From positions 1-10,026 of the forward strand of contig DAOUWT010000077.1 in assembly GCA_030666985.1 (NCBI GenBank): a stretch of 10,026 nucleotides of DNA, given 5' to 3'. Made by a program: the position numbers and the translations under genes. The DNA comes from Chloroflexota bacterium. GTDB taxonomy: Bacteria > Chloroflexota > Anaerolineae > Anaerolineales > UBA11858. This document shows, piece by piece, positions 5,960 to 10,026 of the stretch (the stretch's first letter is position 1; every line of letters starts with the position of its first letter). A model generated the notes under the pieces. It made no database searches and was not told the origin of the DNA. It worked only from the letters and a program-made list of their open reading frames with translations.

Positions 5960-6190
5960 GATACTGGATATTAGATATTGGAGATTCCGCACTCCAAATT
6001 CAGATGGATAGTGAAGGACTTCGCGAAGCACACGGTGTGCACCCATTTGGTGTAGCCTTGGGCTGCCAGACCGAACGGTGCTCGGTTCGCCAGCGGCGTG
6101 CCTTGCCACAGGCACACAAAGCGCAGCAAAACCTTCGCTATCCCCGGTTACAAACCTGTGCAATTGAACACTCTGAATTTCGCAATCCCT
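5960..6190. repeat. Non-coding inverted-repeat block with internal hairpins
   Basis: The outer arms AAATTCAGA (5996-6004) and TCTGAATTT (6172-6180) enclose inner arms GGATAGTGAAGG (6006-6017) and CCTTCGCTATCC (6132-6143), which pair at 11 of 12 positions. Inside are smaller palindromes: CTTCGCGAAG (6019-6028), GCACACGGTGTGC (6028-6040), ACCGA/TCGGT (from 6072) and GTGCCT/AGGCAC (around 6100-6116). Positions 6028-6052 match the reverse strand of 993-1016 in the MITE-like element except for one extra T. The left flank (5960-5990) is a GATATTGG simple repeat. The frames that cross the block look non-coding on both strands. No target duplication was found, so I call it a repeat rather than a mobile element. 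Confidence 0.6.
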
Positions 6191-6191
6191 A

Positions 6192-6207
6192 ATTTTCAGG
6201 TGAAAAT
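6192..6207. repeat. Short palindrome between the PemK stop and the repeat block
   Basis: ATTTTCA (6192-6198) and TGAAAAT (6201-6207) are perfect complements around GG. It lies about 40 bp beyond the MazF/PemK stop on its strand. An AT-rich stem with a 2-nt centre fits a protein-binding dyad better than a terminator. The role is unknown. Confidence 0.3.
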
Positions 6208-6244
6208 ACTCCTTCGACGGGGTTTATATTTAGCTTCAGCACCT

Positions 6245-6592
6245 TTACATTTCAAGTTGAAATCGAATTGCTTCAAGGATTTTCCACTGCAAATCCTTCT
6301 GGTTCAATTCCCCCAAATCTCGTTCTAACCGACTTTTGTCGAGGGTGCGTATCTGATAACACAGGGCAATTGAATCGAGACTCAGTCCTGCAACACCGGC
6401 GTGAATCAAGACCTCGTTTGGGTAAATCACACGATATTCAGATTTTCGGGAAGTCAGTGGGATGACGTTAACGACTGGCAATACCTGGTTGATCTCTTCT
6501 CTGCTGATCACGAGGACAGGTCTTCTACCAGCCTGTTCTGACCCTTTGGTAGGATCAAGTACCGCCAGGAAAACGTGCCATTGGTAGGCCAT
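6245..6592 (-). CDS. MazF/PemK-family toxin (endoribonuclease)
   Basis: A 115-residue protein of the MazF/PemK family, ribosome-dependent or free mRNA interferases of type II toxin-antitoxin systems. The family signature is clear: VFLAVLDPTKGSEQAGRRPVLVIS (7-30), then VVNVIPLTSR (40-49) as the second core strand pair, GLSLDSIALCYQIRTLDKSRL (69-89), and a C-terminal helix. The R23-R24-P25 and T47-S48 positions correspond to the usual active-site neighbourhood. The N-terminus reads MAYQWHVFLA rather than the usual RGDIxxVDL, so it is slightly divergent. I chose ATG 6592, not the upstream ATG 6613, because it forms a TAATG stop/start junction with the antitoxin. Cleavage specificity cannot be inferred. 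It is likely co-transcribed with the upstream antitoxin and neutralised by it. Confidence 0.88.
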   Translation of the reverse strand: MAYQWHVFLAVLDPTKGSEQAGRRPVLVISREEINQVLPVVNVIPLTSRKSEYRVIYPNEVLIHAGVAGLSLDSIALCYQIRTLDKSRLERDLGELNQKDLQWKILEAIRFQLEM

Positions 6593-6843
6593 TATGACTT
6601 CGGCTCCCACCATTCTGCATCGCTATTAGCAAATGCTGACATAGATTCTTTTAAATCAGCCATGAAGAGAGGGTCTTCCACTGCACCCATCATCTGCTTG
6701 ATTTTAGCACTTTCAGAATTTTCTGTTATGGCATCATCCAGAATCTCTTTCACCCGCGCGTATTCGTCCAGCGGCAAGACAACGCCGACCGGGTTTCCTA
6801 CATCATCGGTGATAATTTGACGTTTGAGCCTAATTGATGTCAT
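6592..6843 (-). CDS. Antitoxin of the MazF/PemK module
   Basis: An 83-residue protein immediately upstream of the PemK-like toxin, its stop sharing one base with the toxin ATG (TAATG). The N-terminal half (LKRQIITDDVGNPVGVVLPLDEYARVKEIL, 6-35) resembles the Phd/YefM-type fold, in which a short strand pair, G-x-P-V-G-V-V-L-P, precedes a helix that dimerises and binds DNA. The C-terminal half (KIKQMMGAVEDPLF, tail WWEPKS) is acidic and probably wraps the toxin. I start it at ATG 6843, which has a GAGG site 6 nt upstream; the longer frame to 6891 would run over the predicted -10 region. Phd-like assignment is by pattern only. The antitoxin role follows from context. Confidence 0.78.
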   Translation of the reverse strand: MTSIRLKRQIITDDVGNPVGVVLPLDEYARVKEILDDAITENSESAKIKQMMGAVEDPLFMADLKESMSAFANSDAEWWEPKS

Positions 6844-6881
6844 CCTGCACCTCGCAAGTAAAAACTGATAATCCGATTTAG

Positions 6882-6919
6882 CTGGTGCCAAAATTATACC
6901 AGGGAATGTTCAGAAACAA
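6882..6919 (-). promoter_or_regulatory. Promoter and small dyad upstream of the PemK antitoxin
   Basis: The minus strand carries a perfect -10 TATAAT (6898-6893) preceded by TGG, close to an extended -10. A poor -35 (TTTTGT, about 17 bp upstream, or TTGTTT at 15 bp) lies before it. The predicted start near 6886 gives a leader of about 43 nt to the antitoxin. CTGGT (6882-6886) and ACCAG (6898-6902) flank the -10 symmetrically and could be an operator half-site pair, though 5-bp arms are weak evidence. Confidence 0.5.
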
Positions 6920-6976
6920 AACTGCTATTCAAAAACGTGTGCGCGAAAGTGTTGTTGGCCTGATACTAGGCAAAAC

Positions 6977-7097
6977 CCTAAAAGTCTCTGTACTTAAGAC
7001 CTTTAGGAACCGTGATTAAATAACTTTCCCATTTGCCAAGCCAGACCCTAAAGGTTTCAGGGGAAAACCTTTAGGGTCTTTGAGCAAGTTATTTAAT
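6977..7097. repeat. Nested palindromes with four CCTAAAGGT-type motifs
   Basis: First hairpin: CCTAAAAGTCT (6977-6987) with AGACCTTTAGG (6997-7007), 10 of 11 pairs. Second, nested structure: outer arms ATTAAATAACTT (7015-7026) and AAGTTATTTAAT (7086-7097), a perfect 12 bp. These enclose perfect 15-bp arms AGACCCTAAAGGTTT (7043-7057) and AAACCTTTAGGGTCT (7065-7079) with a 7-nt loop. No T-run follows on either strand, and the site lies between divergent genes, where terminators are not expected. It may be a REP-like element, a tiny MITE relic or a protein-binding cluster. Confidence 0.75.
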
Positions 7098-7126
7098 TCT
7101 CATTCCTTAGCTACATTGCCAAATAT

Positions 7127-7211
7127 CCAATATCTGATACCCAATATCTGATACCCAATATCTGATACTCAGACTATACTTTTTTCAATACAGACTATAC
7201 TTTTTTCAATA
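7127..7211. repeat. 14-bp x3 and 21-bp x2 tandem repeats upstream of the sortase gene
   Basis: CCAATATCTGATAC is repeated exactly three times (7127-7140, 7141-7154, 7155-7168). One base later, a 21-bp unit beginning CAGACTATACTTTTTT is repeated exactly twice (7170-7190, 7191-7211). Each 21-bp unit carries a TATACT box that resembles a -10 element. The rest of the divergent gap up to 7291 has a run of nine C (7224-7232) and AT-rich sequence with another TATACT (7260-7265). I could not pair these with a well-spaced -35, so the sortase promoter is unresolved. Confidence 0.85.
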
Positions 7212-7280
7212 CAATACCCTTGTCCCCCCCCCTGGTAAAATATTTTGAGTTAAGTGTATTATACTTATTCACCCTATCTA

Positions 7281-7286
7281 GGAGAA
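7281..7286 (+). promoter_or_regulatory. Ribosome binding site fixing the sortase start
   Basis: GGAGAA within AGGAGAAG lies 5 nt before ATG 7292. It decides the start in favour of MKSKRLAV, which also begins a good signal peptide, over the in-frame TTG at 7220. Confidence 0.8.
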
Positions 7287-7291
7287 GAAAA

Positions 7292-8407
7292 ATGAAATCG
7301 AAACGTCTGGCAGTATCTCTAATTATCTCGCTGGCTTTGTTGGCTATATTCGTCACCTCTGCTTTTGCCCTCACCTGGACTCAGCAATCTTCGGGAACAA
7401 CGCAGCCTTTGCGCAGTGTCGCGCATGGCGGCAGTCAGTTCGTGGCGGTGGGCCAATCCGGCACGATCCTCACCTCGCCTGATGGCACAAACTGGACAAC
7501 ACAAACTTCAGGGACGACCCAACATATATACAGCGTTGGATATGGCGGCAGTCAATTCGTGGCGGTGGGCGACAGTGGCACGATCCTGACCTCACCCGAC
7601 GGCGTGACCTGGACGGCTCGAACTTCAGGGACAACCCAACATCTGCGGGGTGTCGTATATGATGGCAGTCAGTTCGTGATGACTGGATGGGGTGGCACGA
7701 TTCTGACCTCCTCCGACGGCGTAACCTGGACGGCGGATACTTCAGGGACGACGACACATCTATACGGGGTCGCATATAATGGCACAGATACGTTCGTTGT
7801 AGTGGGTTATAGCGACATGGTTTTGACCAGCGGTGACCCTGCTCCTGCCCCTGCCGCCGCCGCCGCCCCCACTCCCACCCCCTCGCCCGAGCCCGAAGAT
7901 TTGCCCGATACCGGCTTCCCACGGGGAGAGGTCACCAGCCTCCCGGCCCAGCCGGCATCCAAAGCCTACGCCGAAACCACCATGATGCTCGAAATCCCCA
8001 AACTTGGGGTGGAGATGCCCATAGTTGGCGTGCCGCAATCTGACTCTGGATGGGACGTGACTTGGCTCGGCAGCAGCGCGGGCTATTTGGCTGGTTCAGC
8101 CTTCCCGACCTGGGAGGGCAACACCGTCCTCACCGCCCATGTATGGGATTCCTGGAATCAACCAGTCCCCTTCTCAGAGCTGAAAACGCTCAAGTACGGC
8201 GACCAGTTCTACATCCATGCCTGGGGTCTCACCTACACCTATGAAGTGCGTGCGCAAAGATTGCTCTTCCCCAACCGGGTTTCCTCGGTTATGGAGCATA
8301 AAGACTACGACTGGGTCACGCTGCTGACTTGCGAGTTCTACAATCCCTTTACCGGAGATTATTTCCTCAGACGCAGTGTAAAGGCGGTTTTGGTGAGTGT
8401 GGATTAG
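7292..8407 (+). CDS. Secreted sortase-domain protein with repeat region and LPDTG motif
   Basis: A 371-residue exported protein. A signal peptide or anchor (1-26: basic MKSKR, hydrophobic core, then TSAFA) is followed by four tandem repeats of exactly 39 residues, starting at W29, W68, W107 and W146. Their pattern is WTxxTSGTTQ, YGGSQFVAVG, SGTILTSPDG, like beta-propeller blades of the BNR/YCF48 type. A Pro/Ala-rich linker (183-203) leads to LPDTGFP (204-210), then a sortase domain (about 230-370). H283 (LTAHVWD), C347 (TLLTCEF) and R360 (YFLRRSV) occupy the catalytic His-Cys-Arg positions. Sortases cleave LPXTG-like signals and transfer the protein to an amine; the subclass (D, E or F-like) is uncertain. 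As I recall, Chloroflexota sortases often carry such a motif just before the domain, so LPDTG may be a self-substrate or pseudo-substrate. Four blades are too few for a closed propeller. It is a single-gene unit with its own terminator. Confidence 0.85.
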   Translation: MKSKRLAVSLIISLALLAIFVTSAFALTWTQQSSGTTQPLRSVAHGGSQFVAVGQSGTILTSPDGTNWTTQTSGTTQHIYSVGYGGSQFVAVGDSGTILTSPDGVTWTARTSGTTQHLRGVVYDGSQFVMTGWGGTILTSSDGVTWTADTSGTTTHLYGVAYNGTDTFVVVGYSDMVLTSGDPAPAPAAAAAPTPTPSPEPEDLPDTGFPRGEVTSLPAQPASKAYAETTMMLEIPKLGVEMPIVGVPQSDSGWDVTWLGSSAGYLAGSAFPTWEGNTVLTAHVWDSWNQPVPFSELKTLKYGDQFYIHAWGLTYTYEVRAQRLLFPNRVSSVMEHKDYDWVTLLTCEFYNPFTGDYFLRRSVKAVLVSVD

Positions 8408-8446
8408 GGATCAGGAATCAGGGATCAGGTAATCAGGAATCAAGAG
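8408..8446. repeat. Quasi-tandem GGATCAGGAATCA repeats after the sortase stop
   Basis: Between the stop codon and the terminator are imperfect copies of GGGATCAGGAATCA and GGTAATCAGGAATCA, a third style of simple repeat distinct from the neighbouring GATATTGG tract. There is no coding potential. Confidence 0.75.
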
Positions 8447-8447
8447 A

Positions 8448-8478
8448 GCCGAGCGAGTGAAATCGCTCGGCTTTTTTT
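8448..8478 (+). terminator. Intrinsic terminator of the sortase gene
   Basis: A perfect 9-bp stem, GCCGAGCGA (8448-8456) and TCGCTCGGC (8463-8471), with loop GTGAAA, is followed directly by seven T (8472-8478). It lies 40 bp beyond the sortase stop. This is the only textbook rho-independent terminator in the window. Confidence 0.93.
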
Positions 8479-8832
8479 ATTGGATATTAGATATTGGATA
8501 TTGGATATTGGAGATTGGATCATCTGCATCCTTTGGTTCTTCTGCCACCTTTGGTTCCTTTGCGCCTCCGTTTCCAATCCCTAGTCACGAGTTCCTGTTC
8601 CTCCTGCTCCCAAAATATGACAAGTGGTATCATGTATGTATGATTTATGAGACTAAAGAATTATTTACAAATGGTTATGATATGGGAGTTAAGGGTCTCT
8701 AGAAATTTACGAGGTTGAGAAGAAAGTGAAACGTAAAATGTGACCGAGTATCTCACGCAACACGCATCACTGGTGAAATTCCAAAGAGCCGAAGTTACTC
8801 AAACCAATTACATCTCTTATAGGAGTAAACAA
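8479..8832. other. Intergenic region between the sortase gene and nfnA-like gene
   Basis: It starts with a GATATTGG simple repeat (8480-8518), then two CCTTTGGTTC copies about 20 bp apart near 8530 and 8550, then AT-rich sequence (about 8620-8735) that probably holds the promoter for the oxidoreductase genes. Candidates such as TTGAGA (8715-8720) with TAAAAT (8734-8739) are only 13 bp apart, so I do not assign one. The frame crossing 8457-8702 is repeat translation. The nfnA-like frame stays open back to GTG 8740, but the ribosome site supports 8833. Confidence 0.5.
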
Positions 8833-9675
8833 ATGCACAAAATCCTTTCGAAAGAAGAACTAGCTCCCCGCATTTACCGCTTCACGGTTGAGGCGCCTGC
8901 TGTGGCCTCTTCCAGAAAGCCAGGACAATTTATTGTCCTCAGGGAAGATGAGAAAGACGAACGCCTTCCCTTCACTATCGTAGACTCTGATCCCGAAGCA
9001 GGGACCATAGACCTCATCATCCAAAACGCTGGTTACAGCACACATAAATTATGTGCCCTAGATGAAGGTGATGTTATTTTAGACGTCCTTGGCCCACTCG
9101 GCGAACCGACCGAAATCGCAAACTATGGTACCGTTGTTTGTGTGGGAGGCGGAGTGGGAACAGCCGTTATCTATCCCATTGTCAAGGGGATGAAAGAGGC
9201 CGGCAATCATGTCATTACCCTCAATGGAGCACGCAACAAGGAATTAGTCATCCTAGAAAAAGAGCTAAAAGAAGTTAGCGATGAATTGATCATCACCACA
9301 GATGATGGCAGCTATGGCGTGGCTGGCTTTGGCTCCAACGTTCTCCAAAACATGCTTGAAGAGGGTCGAGAAATCGACTTTGTGGTTGCCATTGGCCCCG
9401 TAATGATGATGAGAGCCGTTGCCGAAGTCACACGTCCCTTCGAGGTAAAAACTATTGTCAGCTTGAACGCCATCATGGTTGATGGAACGGGTATGTGTGG
9501 GGGATGCCGTGTTACCATTGGCGATGAAGTTAAATTCGCTTGCGTGGACGGACCGGAATTTGATGCCCACCTCGTTGATTTCGAAGAACTAATGGCAAGA
9601 TCAAGCTACTATAAAGAAGAAGAACAATGCTATATGGAAAAACTTGCTGACCAACTAGAACAGGAGAAAGCATAA
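8833..9675 (+). CDS. NfnA/SudB-type ferredoxin-NADP+ reductase subunit alpha
   Basis: A 280-residue flavin and [2Fe-2S] subunit, matching the usual length. The FAD-binding barrel has RLPFTI (44-49), and the NAD(P)-binding half has VCVGGGVGTA (102-111) and NGARNKEL (131-138). The C-terminal cluster motif VDGTGMCGGCRVTIGDEVKFACVDGPEFD supplies C222, C225 and C237, with D217 as the probable fourth ligand, as described for NfnA. In the NfnAB complex this subunit handles NADH and small electron carriers and works with the larger FAD/4Fe-4S subunit to couple NADH and ferredoxin oxidation to NADP+ reduction by bifurcation. Close relatives are annotated as sulfide dehydrogenase/polysulfide reductase (SudB), so the physiological role is open. 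ATG 8833 is chosen because AGGAG (8821-8825) sits 7 nt upstream and the protein then begins MHKILSKEEL, the usual N-terminus. Its TAA overlaps the next ATG. Confidence 0.92.
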   Translation: MHKILSKEELAPRIYRFTVEAPAVASSRKPGQFIVLREDEKDERLPFTIVDSDPEAGTIDLIIQNAGYSTHKLCALDEGDVILDVLGPLGEPTEIANYGTVVCVGGGVGTAVIYPIVKGMKEAGNHVITLNGARNKELVILEKELKEVSDELIITTDDGSYGVAGFGSNVLQNMLEEGREIDFVVAIGPVMMMRAVAEVTRPFEVKTIVSLNAIMVDGTGMCGGCRVTIGDEVKFACVDGPEFDAHLVDFEELMARSSYYKEEEQCYMEKLADQLEQEKA

Positions 9676-10026
9676 TGGCCGAACGAAGTCGAAAACGCAG
9701 CCGTAGAAAGAAAAAAATAGAACGTATCCCCCGCCAAGCCATGCCGGTTCGTCCCGCCGAAGTCCGCAACAAGGATTTCGATGAGGTTCCTCTTGGATAC
9801 ACCCCAGAATTGGCTCAAATAGAAGCTCAAAGATGTTTGCAATGTGCCGATCCACTGTGTGTGGGTGGCTGTCCTGTGGCAGTACAAATCCCAGAGTTCA
9901 TTCAACTTATCGCAGATGGAAAATTTTCAGACGCGGCCAAGAAAATCAAAGAGACAAATCCTCTCCCCGCCGTTTGCGGGCGTGTCTGTCCCCAAGAAGA
10001 ACAATGTGAAGTAGTCTGTGTCCTTG
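9675..10026 (+). CDS. NfnB/SudA (GltD-like) subunit, N-terminal part, runs off the window
   Basis: The first 117 codons of the large partner subunit; the frame is open at the window end. It starts at ATG 9675, sharing the A with the upstream TAA (TAATG), with AGGAG (9662-9666) 8 nt before it. A very basic tail (MAERSRKRSRRKKK) precedes the conserved region MPVRPAEVRNKDFDEV (23-38), as in GltD-like NADPH-dependent glutamate synthase beta/NfnB proteins. Two [4Fe-4S] cysteine groups are visible: C54, C57, C62 and C66 (RCLQCADPLCVGGCP), and C101, C105, C111 and C115 (VCGRVCPQEEQCEVVC). The FAD and NADPH domains expected downstream are outside the window. Together with the alpha subunit it should form a soluble heterodimer. 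Confidence 0.92.
   Translation, partial: MAERSRKRSRRKKKIERIPRQAMPVRPAEVRNKDFDEVPLGYTPELAQIEAQRCLQCADPLCVGGCPVAVQIPEFIQLIADGKFSDAAKKIKETNPLPAVCGRVCPQEEQCEVVCVL

Noticed and set aside
5848..6192. Open frames on both strands (114 and 99 codons) over the repeat block
   Set aside because: Their peptides are translations of simple repeats and palindromes (for example GYWILDIG), with no ribosome site and no family resemblance.
6900..7291. Terminator role for the 7043-7079 hairpin
   Set aside because: There is no T-run on either strand, and the flanking genes diverge, so no transcript is expected to end here.
7470..7922. A 150-codon minus-strand frame opposite the sortase repeats
   Set aside because: It is an Arg/Ser-rich shadow produced by the periodic coding sequence on the plus strand.
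8457..8702. An 81-codon plus-strand frame containing YWILDIGYWILEIG
   Set aside because: It begins inside the terminator loop, and the first half is the GATATTGG repeat read in one frame. It is not a gene.

Overview
The window looks like a chromosomal segment from an uncultured member of Chloroflexota, probably Anaerolineae. The evidence is indirect. There is a sortase with an embedded LPXTG-like motif, an NfnA/SudB-type flavoprotein operon, a TumE-like (DUF6516) toxin, and intergenic gaps filled with short quasi-tandem repeats (GATATTGG, CCAATTTCCCAAC and GGATCAGGAATCA styles) that I associate with that group. No rRNA or other marker gene is present, so the taxon is an inference.

Layout, left to right. 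At 52-835 (minus) lies a two-gene toxin-antitoxin module: a helical antitoxin and a TumE-like toxin overlapping by 8 bp, with a promoter and an inverted repeat upstream. Next to that promoter sits a 245-bp non-coding insertion (924-1168) with imperfect 22-bp terminal inverted repeats and a perfect 9-bp target duplication. A carboxymuconolactone decarboxylase/AhpD-like gene follows (1283-1780, minus). At 1977-5654 (minus) is a three-gene MacAB-type export operon in transcription order adaptor, ATPase, permease. It is driven by a good sigma70-like promoter (TTGACA-16-TAAAAT) directly abutting a TetR-type operator, with a long leader holding a perfect 17-bp hairpin. At 5960-6190 is a non-coding inverted-repeat block sharing a 24/25-base module with the insertion near 1000. 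At 6245-6843 (minus) is a second toxin-antitoxin module (MazF/PemK toxin and a Phd-like antitoxin). Between 6900 and 7291 there is a nested palindrome, two sets of tandem repeats and a C9 tract.

The right third is on the plus strand. It holds a secreted sortase-domain protein (7292-8407) with four 39-residue repeats and its own LPDTG motif, closed by a textbook terminator. An NfnA/SudB gene (8833-9675) follows, coupled by TAATG to the first 117 codons of NfnB/SudA (9675 to the window end).

Functionally these are separate units: two small TA cassettes, a drug/peptide/lipid export system, a cell-surface sortase-like enzyme and a flavin/iron-sulfur NAD(P)H-ferredoxin (or polysulfide) oxidoreductase. 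The most unusual material is non-coding: the MITE-like insertion, the related modular palindrome block, the operator and hairpin leader of the export operon, the nested CCTAAAGGT palindromes, and different simple repeats in nearly every gap. I did not find clear evidence of a wholly new multi-gene system.
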